NCBI GenBank assembly: GCA_021604785.1
Contig: BQJQ01000005.1
Location: 1 to 36,803, forward strand
Direction: 5' to 3'
DNA from: Phycisphaeraceae bacterium
GTDB taxonomy: Bacteria; Planctomycetota; Phycisphaerae; Phycisphaerales; UBA1924
Length of the DNA: 36,803 nt
The position numbers and the translations under genes were made by a program. Below, one piece after another: positions 1-7,277 of this stretch. The stretch's first letter is position 1. Every line of letters begins with the position of its first letter. Under the pieces are notes generated by a model that was given only the letters and a program-made list of their open reading frames with translations, searched no databases and was not told the DNA's origin.

Positions 1-1017
1 GTCGATGAGGAGCTCGCGAAGATCCGCGACGCGGGCGCGCATCTGGTGACCATCGAAGATGATGACTACCCGGAGCTGCTGGCGCAGGTGCCGGGCGCGC
101 CGCCGGTGCTCATGGTCCGCGGCGACCTCCTGCCGAAGACCGACGACCGGCACCCGGTCGCGATCGTGGGATCCCGCAAGTGCACGGCGTACGGGATCGA
201 GCAGAGCGAGCGGTTCGGGGGGGTGCTGTCGCGCTCGGGGCTGACGATCGTCTCGGGCGGGGCGAGGGGCATCGACGCGGCGGCGCACAACGCGGCGATC
301 CGCTCGGGCGGGCGCACGATCGCGGTGCTCGGGTGCGGGCTGGCGCAGTGCTACCCGCCCGAGCACAAGGACCTGTACGACGAGATCGCGTCGGGGCACG
401 GGGCGGTGGTGTCCGAGCTGCCCATGGACACGCCGCCGGACGCGCAGAACTTCCCGGCCCGCAACCGGATCATCTCGGGGCTGTCGCTGGGCGTGATCGT
501 GATCGAGGCGGGCGAGGGGTCCGGGGCGCTGATCACGGCCCGGCACGCGCTGGAGGACCACGGGCGCGAGGTGATGGCGGTGCCCGGGCGGGCAGACTCG
601 AAAGCGAGTCGGGGGTCGCTGGGGCTGATCCGCGACGCGACGGCGGCGGTGGTCTACGAGCCGGCACACGTGATCGAGCAGCTCGAGCGGGCGGCGCGGC
701 ACCAGTTCCAGGGGACCCACGCGGCGTTGACCGCCGACCCGACTCGCCCGGGCCCGGGCGAGCCGGACGCGGAGCTCTTTGCGGGCGGCGAAGGGGCACC
801 GGGCGATCCGGCCCCGGCGGGCGCGGTCGGGCTTACCCCGGAGCAGGAAAAGATCGTGCTCGCACTGGCTGAGCCCCGGACGGCGGACCAGATCACGCGC
901 GCGACCGGGCTCGATGCTGGGGTGGTGCGGAGCGAGTTGACGATGCTCGAGGTGCTGGGGCGGGTTCGTCGGCACGGGGCCGAATTTGCGCGGGTGAACG
1001 AAAAGCGGCCTGGCTGA
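1..1017 (+). CDS. dprA: DNA-processing protein DprA (5' partial)
   Basis: DprA binds incoming single-stranded DNA and loads RecA during transformation. The reading frame is open from base 1, and the first residues (AHLVTIEDDDYPELL) are already typical DprA sequence, so the true start lies outside the window; the GTG at 46 is internal. The Rossmann-like core is clear: VAIVGSRKCTAYG, then SGGARGIDAAAHNAA, then AVLGCGLAQCYPPEH, FPARNRIISGLS and GEGSGALITARHALE. After a Pro/Gly-rich linker, the C-terminal 60 residues form the DprA winged helix (TPEQEKIVLALAEPRTADQI). Stop TGA is at 1015-1017. The gene stands alone here, with an 80-base gap before the next possible ORF. Assignment is firm; only the N-terminus is missing. 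Confidence 0.95.
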   Translation, partial: VDEELAKIRDAGAHLVTIEDDDYPELLAQVPGAPPVLMVRGDLLPKTDDRHPVAIVGSRKCTAYGIEQSERFGGVLSRSGLTIVSGGARGIDAAAHNAAIRSGGRTIAVLGCGLAQCYPPEHKDLYDEIASGHGAVVSELPMDTPPDAQNFPARNRIISGLSLGVIVIEAGEGSGALITARHALEDHGREVMAVPGRADSKASRGSLGLIRDATAAVVYEPAHVIEQLERAARHQFQGTHAALTADPTRPGPGEPDAELFAGGEGAPGDPAPAGAVGLTPEQEKIVLALAEPRTADQITRATGLDAGVVRSELTMLEVLGRVRRHGAEFARVNEKRPG

Positions 1018-1097
1018 GCCGGAATCTGGCACCCAAAGAACGACCGTACAGGTTATCCGTTCAAACCGCGAACGATCCTTGGCCGAAAGAAGGTCCT

Positions 1098-1991
1098 ATG
1101 CCGCAAGGACCGCACATCATGCATGACTCAGCCACGGATTCGAGTGCCCTGACGGGTTTTGAATGGGACATTTGTGTATCTGAGGACAAGAACCTCGATC
1201 AAGACCCGAATGGCGGGTTGACGGATGCCCTTCACCAAGATAGGCTTTCGTTCGGATCGCGGATCAAAGCGTGGCTGAGAATGAAAACGTCGCCATTTCG
1301 AATCGAGTTGCGCTGCATTCAACGGGCTGGTGCCCATGTGGGTTCGGTTGTGCCGTTCGGGCAACCCGGTGTGGAAGAAGAAGCGCTGGTGAGGATTGGA
1401 CCGGGCGGTGTTTACGTAGAAGAATTCGAAGGTTGCTCGGGTACCGGCTTGGTTCGGTTCCGGGCGTCTTCCTGCCAGGCCGCGAGGGGGGCCGGGGTGC
1501 GGAGCCGTGTGAACGGCGAGGTGCACCGGGGGCTCGTGGAGTTCGTGGACGGAGCAGACGCGCGGGGGAGGTCCCCGCGATCGGAACGTGACACCCGGCT
1601 GGCGGCCCGCGCCGGCACCCTGATGGCCCTCGACCGGGCGTTGGGTTTGCAGCAGGCGGGCGTGAACCACGCGATGGCGTGCGTGCGGGACCTGGGCGGC
1701 GTGCTCGGGTCGGCGCGGGCGGGCGTGATGCACCAGCCGAGCATCAGAAACGATCGGGCAGCCCCCGGTCGCAAAAAGGAGGCGCGTCGTGAACCTGACG
1801 CCCAAACAGCTTCGAATCTTGCAACTGATCCGCGACTCGCGGGTGCGCCGGGGCTATTCCCCGACGATGCAGGAGCTCGCCGACGAGATCGGCGTGAGCA
1901 AGGTCACGGTCTTCGAGCACGTCGAAGCGCTCATCAAAAAAGGAGCGCTGGTTCGCGAAGCGAACAAGGCACGCTCTTTGTCGATCGCTGA
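1098..1991 (+). CDS. Doubtful ORF between dprA and lexA
   Basis: A 297-residue frame with no recognisable domain. It has a plausible ribosome site (AGAAGG, 4 bases before the ATG). From about 1495 to 1740 its third codon positions are strongly G/C, as in real genes of this genome, giving a helical-looking stretch near ALDRALGLQQAGVNHAMACVRDLGGV. The first 350 bases are less biased. The frame has no stop before lexA and overruns lexA by 203 bases, where its product is plainly a shadow (Arg-rich, low complexity). It may be a decayed or frameshifted gene whose own stop has been lost, or a chance ORF. No function can be assigned. Confidence 0.35.
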   Translation: MPQGPHIMHDSATDSSALTGFEWDICVSEDKNLDQDPNGGLTDALHQDRLSFGSRIKAWLRMKTSPFRIELRCIQRAGAHVGSVVPFGQPGVEEEALVRIGPGGVYVEEFEGCSGTGLVRFRASSCQAARGAGVRSRVNGEVHRGLVEFVDGADARGRSPRSERDTRLAARAGTLMALDRALGLQQAGVNHAMACVRDLGGVLGSARAGVMHQPSIRNDRAAPGRKKEARREPDAQTASNLATDPRLAGAPGLFPDDAGARRRDRREQGHGLRARRSAHQKRSAGSRSEQGTLFVDR

Positions 1992-2403
1992 CGGGATCGC
2001 GGTGCCCGACGAGTCTCGCCCGCTGCGGTACCCGCTGGTCGGGAAGATCGCGGCTGGGTACCCGATCGAGAAGGTCGAGGACGTCGACGAGATCGACCTG
2101 GGCGAGATCCTCGGGGCGAGCGACCCGGCGCAGTCGCTGTTCGCGCTGCAGGTCGAGGGCGAGTCGATGCGCGACGAGGGGATCCTCGACGGCGACATCA
2201 TCCTGCTCGAGCGGGCGCAGGTTGCGAGCAACGGCGACCGCATCGTGGCGCTGCTCGAGGATGGTTCGACGACGCTCAAGACGTTTTACAAGGAAGCCGA
2301 CCACATCCGGCTGCAGCCGGCGAACCCGGACTTCGACCCGATCCGGGTGAAGTTCTGCCAGGTGCAGGGGATCGTGAAGGGTGTGGTGCGTCGGTACACG
2401 TGA
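1789..2403 (+). CDS. lexA: LexA repressor (SOS regulator, self-cleaving)
   Basis: LexA represses DNA-damage genes and is inactivated by RecA-stimulated self-cleavage. The 204-residue product has the family's normal length. Residues 1-65 form the winged-helix DNA-binding domain (MNLTPKQLRILQLIRDSR, SPTMQELADEIGVSKVTVFEH). The cleavage site is Ala89-Gly90 (KIAAGYP), the catalytic serine is Ser126 (VEGESMRDEG) and the catalytic lysine is Lys164 (TTLKTF). Start GTG at 1789 is chosen because AAGGAGG lies 6 bases upstream and the protein begins with the family's usual NLTPKQ. The recognition helix differs from proteobacterial LexA, so the SOS box cannot be predicted from known consensus. No clear operator was seen upstream. 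Confidence 0.95.
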   Translation: MNLTPKQLRILQLIRDSRVRRGYSPTMQELADEIGVSKVTVFEHVEALIKKGALVREANKARSLSIADGIAVPDESRPLRYPLVGKIAAGYPIEKVEDVDEIDLGEILGASDPAQSLFALQVEGESMRDEGILDGDIILLERAQVASNGDRIVALLEDGSTTLKTFYKEADHIRLQPANPDFDPIRVKFCQVQGIVKGVVRRYT

Positions 2404-2471
2404 TTGGTCGCGCGATCTGACGGGCACCCGGGGGCTGAAGCGCCGCGGTGTTTGAAGACCCCTCACCCCGG

Positions 2472-2494
2472 CCCTCTCCCCCAAGGGGAGAGGG
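2472..2494. repeat. REP-like perfect hairpin between convergent genes
   Basis: CCCTCTCCCC and GGGGAGAGGG form a perfect 10-bp stem with a 3-base loop, inside a CCTCACCCCGGCCC...GGAGGAAGAG context. This sequence type recurs between genes of many GC-rich bacteria. It sits between the convergent 3' ends of lexA and ispD. There is no T-run on either side, so it is a weak candidate for intrinsic termination. Confidence 0.55.
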
Positions 2495-2578
2495 AGGAAG
2501 AGCCGTCCGCTTCTCGCATGTTCAAGACATCCGCCCGCAGGCGAGCGAAGACGACCGGCGGTCCGTGGGCGCGGGGCT

Positions 2579-3394
2579 TCAGAAGCGCTTGTGCGCGGCG
2601 CGGTCGGCGGGGCCGGTGAGATTGAGCATGGCGCGGAGGGCGCGCAGGTCCGCGGGCGTTGTGATCTTCATCGCGCGGACGTCGCCTTCGACGACGAGGA
2701 CGGGCTCTCCGAGGCGTTCGACCAGGGCGGCGTCGTCGGTGGCGCCGGGCGATTCCGCTTCGTAGGCGCGCACGAACAACGATTTTTTAAACACCTGCGG
2801 CGTCTGGGCCGCCACGACGCCGGCGCGGTCGAGCGTCTCGGTGACCTTGCGCGCGGGCGGGGCGGCGGTGGCTTCGTCGCCCAGGATCGCGGCGAGCGGG
2901 TCCGGATCGGCGGCGAGTTCGGGGGCGTCGGCGACGCGTTTGATCGTGTCGGCGACAGGCAGGGCGGGGATGACCGCCGCGTTCGTGCGCGCGGCGTCGA
3001 GAATGCGTTCGAGCATCTCGGGCGGGACGCCGGGGCGGGCGGCGTCGTGCACCGCGACGTGTGTGCATGAGTCGGGCACGTGCGCGAGGGCGTTGCGCAC
3101 GGTTTGCGAACGCGAGCTTTCGTCGCCCTCGATGACGGTGACACCCAGCACGGCGAGTTTGTCGGCGTGGCGTGTGCGGAACTCTTCCATCTCGGCGGGG
3201 TCGGGCGGGCCGGCGACGATGATGGTGTGGACGTCAGGGCGGTTGGTGAAGAGCTCGACGGTGCGGTGGAGGACGGGGCGGCCTCCGAGCTCTTCGTCGA
3301 GCTTGGAGCGGGGGCTGTCGTTGCCCTCGGCGCGGGCGGCGTGCTTGTAGCGCTCGGAGGAGCCGGCGGCGGGGATGATGACGGCGACGTGCAT
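2579..3394 (-). CDS. ispD: IspD, MEP-pathway cytidylyltransferase
   Basis: 2-C-methyl-D-erythritol 4-phosphate cytidylyltransferase transfers CMP from CTP to MEP, the third step of non-mevalonate isoprenoid synthesis. The 271-residue product has the nucleotide-binding signature PAAGSSERY with a following Lys (SKLDEELGG), VAVHDAARP, AAQTPQVFKKSL and the closing GDVRAMKITTPADL. Start ATG at 3394 is preferred over an upstream in-frame ATG (3430) because it opens with MHVAVIIPAAG, the family N-terminus, and lies 8 bases after the stop of the transporter gene upstream. The two are probably cotranscribed. A hydrophilic insert (KHAARAEGNDSPRS) follows the PAAG loop, and another Ala/Pro-rich insert sits near residue 180. 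Confidence 0.92.
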   Translation of the reverse strand: MHVAVIIPAAGSSERYKHAARAEGNDSPRSKLDEELGGRPVLHRTVELFTNRPDVHTIIVAGPPDPAEMEEFRTRHADKLAVLGVTVIEGDESSRSQTVRNALAHVPDSCTHVAVHDAARPGVPPEMLERILDAARTNAAVIPALPVADTIKRVADAPELAADPDPLAAILGDEATAAPPARKVTETLDRAGVVAAQTPQVFKKSLFVRAYEAESPGATDDAALVERLGEPVLVVEGDVRAMKITTPADLRALRAMLNLTGPADRAAHKRF

Positions 3395-3402
3395 GGGAGA
3401 CC

Positions 3403-4947
3403 CTAGCTCGCCGAGAGGCGGAGCACCCACTCGACGGCGTAGCCCGAGGCGACGGCGATGAAGACGCCGATGATGTTGAGAGGGAGCCCGGTGCGGGCCA
3501 TGTCGCGGATCTCGAGCTTGCCGGTCGAGAACGCGATCGCGTTGGGCGGGGTCGCGACGGGGAGCATGAAGGCGTAGCTGGCGGCGATGGTCGCGGGTAC
3601 GAGCAGGCGGATGGGGTCGATGCCCATCGCGGGTGCCGCGGCGCCGAGGATGGGGATGAGCGCGGTGGTGGTTGCGGTGTTGCTGGTGAGTTCGGTGAGC
3701 GCGACGATGGTGGCGACGACGGCGAAGACGAGGGCGAGGTCCGGGACGCCGTGGAAGACGGTGAGAGAGCGGGCGATGGCGGCGTCGAGCCCGGTGGAGG
3801 TGATGGCGTTGGCGAGCGAGAACCCGCCGCCGAGGAGGATGAGGATGCCCCAGGGGACGCCGCGCTCGGCGGTGCGCCAGTCCATTGCAAAGTCACGCTG
3901 CGACGAGCGGACGGGGATGACGAAGAGCGCGAGAGCGGCCAGCATCGCGATCGTCGCATCCTGGAGGTCTTCGAGGACTGAGCCGAGCAGGACGGCACGA
4001 TCGGACTCGACGAGCGCGCCGCCGAGCTTCTGGATAAGCGGGCGGGTGATCCAGAGGATGGCGGTGGTGCAGAAGACGATGAAGACGGTCCACTCGCCGC
4101 GGGAGACGGGGCCCAGGGCGCGGAGCTTGTCGCGGACGCCTTGGGTGATGTCGGTCGTGGTTGTGCGCGCGGTGCGGTGCGTCCAACGGGTGAGGACGAG
4201 CCAGGCGAGGACGATGAAGAGGGCCGAGCCGGGGAGGGTCGCGGCGATCCAGTGCGTCATCGAGAGCTCGATGTCGAAGTGATCGTGCAGGTGCCCGGCG
4301 AGGAAGATGTTTGGCGCGGTGCCGACGAGGGTGACGGTGCCGCCGATGGACGAGGCGTAGGCGATGCCCAGGAGGAGGCACTTGGCGAGGTTGCCGGTGG
4401 CGCGTTCGTCCGAGTTCCCTGCGCTGATGAGGGCGACGACACTCGATGCGATGGGGATCATGAGCAGGGTGGTGGCGGTGTTGGAGACCCACATGCTCAT
4501 CACGGCGCAGGTGATCATGAAGCCGAGGATGACGCGGGAGGGGTTGCCGCCGACGACGCGGAGGGTGAGCAGGGCGATGCGTTTGTGGAGCCCCCACTTC
4601 TCCATGGCGAGGCCGAGGATGAACCCGCCGAAGAAGAGGAAGAGGATGGGGTGCGCGTAGGGCGCGGCGGCGGGCTTGATATCCATCACGCCCAGCATGG
4701 GGAGCAGGGCGAGCGGGAGGATGGCCGTCGCGGTGATGTGGATGGCTTCGGTGAGCCACCAGGTCGCCATGAGCGTCGCGAGGGCGGCGGTCGCGCGGGC
4801 GGGGTGCGAGAGGCCCGAGACGACTTCGCCCGAGCCGTCGCGCACGGCGTCGGGGAGCAGGGCGTAGACCGCGACGGCGAGGAGTGGGCCCGCGATCAGG
4901 CCGGTCGATGAGATGGTCGCTCCGAGCGAGCGGCGTTGATCACCCAT
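3403..4947 (-). CDS. DASS/SLC13-family anion:Na+ symporter
   Basis: An inner-membrane protein of 514 residues with about a dozen hydrophobic segments. It carries the two duplicated signatures of the divalent anion/Na+ symporter family, WVSNTATTLLMIP and ELTSNTATTTALIP, whose SNT motifs bind sodium and the carboxylate or sulfate substrate. PVATPPNAIAFSTG near the C-terminus is also typical. The substrate (dicarboxylate, citrate, sulfate or phosphate) cannot be told from sequence alone. It lies 8 bases upstream of ispD on the same strand, probably in one transcript, although no functional link is obvious. Confidence 0.9.
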   Translation of the reverse strand: MGDQRRSLGATISSTGLIAGPLLAVAVYALLPDAVRDGSGEVVSGLSHPARATAALATLMATWWLTEAIHITATAILPLALLPMLGVMDIKPAAAPYAHPILFLFFGGFILGLAMEKWGLHKRIALLTLRVVGGNPSRVILGFMITCAVMSMWVSNTATTLLMIPIASSVVALISAGNSDERATGNLAKCLLLGIAYASSIGGTVTLVGTAPNIFLAGHLHDHFDIELSMTHWIAATLPGSALFIVLAWLVLTRWTHRTARTTTTDITQGVRDKLRALGPVSRGEWTVFIVFCTTAILWITRPLIQKLGGALVESDRAVLLGSVLEDLQDATIAMLAALALFVIPVRSSQRDFAMDWRTAERGVPWGILILLGGGFSLANAITSTGLDAAIARSLTVFHGVPDLALVFAVVATIVALTELTSNTATTTALIPILGAAAPAMGIDPIRLLVPATIAASYAFMLPVATPPNAIAFSTGKLEIRDMARTGLPLNIIGVFIAVASGYAVEWVLRLSAS

Positions 4948-4991
4948 GCGTCACCGGGGGGATGGTACCGGTGGGCGGCGGGCGGGTGTGA

Positions 4992-5801
4992 TCAGCGGCG
5001 TCGGCGGCGCGCGCCAGCACCCAGGGCGAGCGTGAGGATCGCGGTCGCGGCTCCGGGCGCCGGGGTGTAGGTCACGTTGTCGACGGTGGCTTGTCCGACG
5101 GTGGTCGAGTTTTCGCTCTCGCCGTCGAACATGGTGAATGCATCGAACATGCCGTTCTCGACGTCCCAGTTTGTGAAACTGTGGCTGCCAGTGTTGCGGA
5201 TCTGCCCGGTGGCGGCGTCGGCAACGGTGGCCTGGAGGAGACCGATCTCGGTATCGACCGTGACGGTGAGGCGGTACCACGTGCCGAGCACGAACCTCGG
5301 GCCGCTCAGCTGGTCGTCTTTGTTTGGAGTGCCGTTGCTCTGGGTCGCGAAGAACCGCCAGCGCCGGTCGGTCCACCCATAGAGGATGGCCTGGGGGTTT
5401 CGGTTGACATCGACGCTGGGGTCGCCGAGGTCCTTGATGAACCCGACGCCCGCGGGCCAGCCCTGGCCCGGGGCTGCGAGTTGGTCGATGCGAACGTCCA
5501 TCGAGACGGTGTGGGTCTTGGCGTGGGCGATGGGGACGAAGGCGCCGTTGGTGCCTTTGACGACGCTGGACTGCATGGCTTTGGTGGCGTTGCCGTGGGC
5601 GTCGGTGGTGTCGATGACGGTCATCGAGGGGGAGGGGACCGGGCGATCGACGGCCCGCTCGAAGATGTCGTGCCACTCGCCGCCGGGGAGGGCGCCGTTG
5701 GTGTAGGACTCGAAGTCGTCGTGGAAGAGGTCCGCCGAGGCGGTGCCCGCGAGGGCCAAGGCCGCGATGGGGAGGGCGAGGGTGCTGCAGCGGGTTGCCA
5801 T
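4992..5801 (-). CDS. Exported protein with CTERM-like sorting tail
   Basis: The 269-residue product starts with a Sec signal peptide (LALPIAALALAGTASA, cleavage near residue 23) and ends with a PEP-CTERM-like tail: a Pro-containing spacer (PAPGA), a short hydrophobic helix (ATAILTLALGAG) and the cluster ARRRRR. In Phycisphaerae such tails mark proteins for envelope anchoring or sorting. The body (FHDDFESYTNGALPGGEW..., WRFFATQSNG, TWYRLTVTVD) resembles concanavalin/laminin-G-like beta-sandwich proteins, but no catalytic residues can be named. A ribosome site (AAGGAA) precedes ATG 5801. It is divergent from a helix-turn-helix gene across an 88-base AT-rich gap (5802-5889), which may control both genes. 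Confidence 0.8.
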   Translation of the reverse strand: MATRCSTLALPIAALALAGTASADLFHDDFESYTNGALPGGEWHDIFERAVDRPVPSPSMTVIDTTDAHGNATKAMQSSVVKGTNGAFVPIAHAKTHTVSMDVRIDQLAAPGQGWPAGVGFIKDLGDPSVDVNRNPQAILYGWTDRRWRFFATQSNGTPNKDDQLSGPRFVLGTWYRLTVTVDTEIGLLQATVADAATGQIRNTGSHSFTNWDVENGMFDAFTMFDGESENSTTVGQATVDNVTYTPAPGAATAILTLALGAGARRRRR

Positions 5802-5889
5802 GGGGTTTCCTTACGAGCGGGAGGGTTCGGGATTCATTATGTGTCTTTTTTGATGATTCACCAATTTATACGGCGAGTATGCTCCGCGG

Positions 5890-6480
5890 ATGCGGAAACT
5901 GCCACGAAAAACGAACACGATCCAGACCGCGGCCCAGATCCGCGCCTTGGCATCGCCAACCCGGCACGCGGTCCACCAGGTGGTCCTGAACCAGGGCGAG
6001 GCATCCGTCCGGGAGATCGCCGCCCAGCTGGGTCGGCACCCGGCGTCGCTGTACAAGCACATCGACCACCTCGAGGAGATCGGGCTCATCCAGGAGGTCG
6101 GGACCAAGGCGACGGGCAAGCGCGACGCACGGGTGTTCGCCTCGGATGCGTGGTACCTCAACTACGACGTGAACAATGAGGAGATCGTCGAGGCGCTGCT
6201 GGCGTATATGCACTCGGAACTCCGGAACTCCGGGCGCCGGCTCGATGACGCGCTCCACGACGAGACCTCGATCTCGAAGGGAAGCCACCGGGATACCAGG
6301 TTCATCTCGGTGTTCGCGTGGCTCACGCGGAGCGAGTTGGGCGAGTTGAACCGGCTGCTCAACGAGATGATGGACCTGATGATGGACAAGCCCAGGCGTC
6401 CGAAGACCAAGCTGGTGGCCTGGACGCACGCGTTGTTCCCGATGCGGATGGGCTCGCGGGCGGTGGAGCCGAAGGATTAG
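5890..6480 (+). CDS. ArsR-like winged-helix transcriptional regulator
   Basis: The 196-residue product has an N-terminal winged helix-turn-helix (IRALASPTRHAVHQVVLNQGEASVREIAAQLGRHPASLYKHIDHLEEIGLIQEV), as in ArsR/HTH_20-type repressors that sense the cell state and bind operator DNA as dimers. No Cys-rich metal site is seen. The C-terminal half (residues 95-180) is helical and includes a Met-rich segment (LLNEMMDLMMDK) likely used for dimerisation. It is divergent from the exported CTERM gene, so that gene is a reasonable target. Its stop overlaps the stop of the minus-strand gene downstream by 4 bases (tail to tail). No strong ribosome site is visible before ATG 5890. Confidence 0.8.
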   Translation: MRKLPRKTNTIQTAAQIRALASPTRHAVHQVVLNQGEASVREIAAQLGRHPASLYKHIDHLEEIGLIQEVGTKATGKRDARVFASDAWYLNYDVNNEEIVEALLAYMHSELRNSGRRLDDALHDETSISKGSHRDTRFISVFAWLTRSELGELNRLLNEMMDLMMDKPRRPKTKLVAWTHALFPMRMGSRAVEPKD

Positions 6481-7277
6481 GAAGCCGGCGTGGGCGGACG
6501 GTGCTTCGTAGGCTGCTTGGTGCCGCATTCGGGGCAGGTGTCGAGGTCGATGACGGAGTAGCCGCAGCGTGGGGCGATGCAGATGCCAGGCTTGATGCGC
6601 CCCCGTGCTTCGATCGCGAGAGCCAGTGCGTTGACAGCGTGCGCAAGCAGCAGGATCACCAATGCAGGTGGTGTGAACGCGAGAGTGTTTACGATGACGC
6701 CCGGGAAGATCGGCCGCAGAGGAATCGCACCCCTGAAATCGCGCGGGATGCCCCAACTCACAACCCCACTGGGGTGGTGGACGCAAGTTGCCGAGTACAG
6801 CGGCCATCCACACAGAATGACGGTGCTCGGGGGACCGGCGCCGGAGCGCACGATGCGGTCCGCGCCCGGGCGTGAGCGGAGGGCTGGCATGAGCCAGTGA
6901 AAACGGGGCGTGTCGCGACGAGGCCGCAAGCCGGAGCCATCGGTCGGGAAGACCAGCAAGTGCTCGATGCCGTTGAGGTGATCGGGTTCGGAGTAGACCC
7001 ACTTTCGCCCGGGCCCGGGGGGCCAGGCCCAGGTGCCCGGACCCGAGGAGATCGAGATCTGCCCGCCGGGCACGCGGCGACCGGTGAGGAACTGGCCGAA
7101 TTCAGGGTCCAGCGCGATCAGCACCGTTGTGGCCGCCTGGAGCACGAACGCGAACAGAAGCGTGGCAAGGCACCAGCGTCCGAGGGAGCGCCGGTTTCGG
7201 GCATTGGGCGATGGGGTGTCCACGGGGCTCAAGATCGGGAAGAGGGTGGCCGAGCCTATTGTTGTCCATGCGTCCAT
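6477..7277 (-). CDS. Membrane protein with C-terminal zinc ribbon
   Basis: Unrecognised protein of about 266 residues. It has a hydrophobic segment near the N-terminus (WCLATLLFAFVLQAATTVL), a second one later (VILLLAHAVNALALAI) and a C-terminal four-cysteine ribbon, CIAPRCGYSVIDLDTCPECG. This ribbon type (CxxCGY...CPECG) recurs in planctomycete membrane proteins; another copy is at 34888-35871. The start is uncertain: ATG 7277 is used because the longer frame would run into the tmRNA gene at 7311, but no good ribosome site marks it and a GTG near 7223 is possible. The gene is divergent from ssrA. Confidence 0.6.
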   Translation of the reverse strand: MDAWTTIGSATLFPILSPVDTPSPNARNRRSLGRWCLATLLFAFVLQAATTVLIALDPEFGQFLTGRRVPGGQISISSGPGTWAWPPGPGRKWVYSEPDHLNGIEHLLVFPTDGSGLRPRRDTPRFHWLMPALRSRPGADRIVRSGAGPPSTVILCGWPLYSATCVHHPSGVVSWGIPRDFRGAIPLRPIFPGVIVNTLAFTPPALVILLLAHAVNALALAIEARGRIKPGICIAPRCGYSVIDLDTCPECGTKQPTKHRPPTPAS

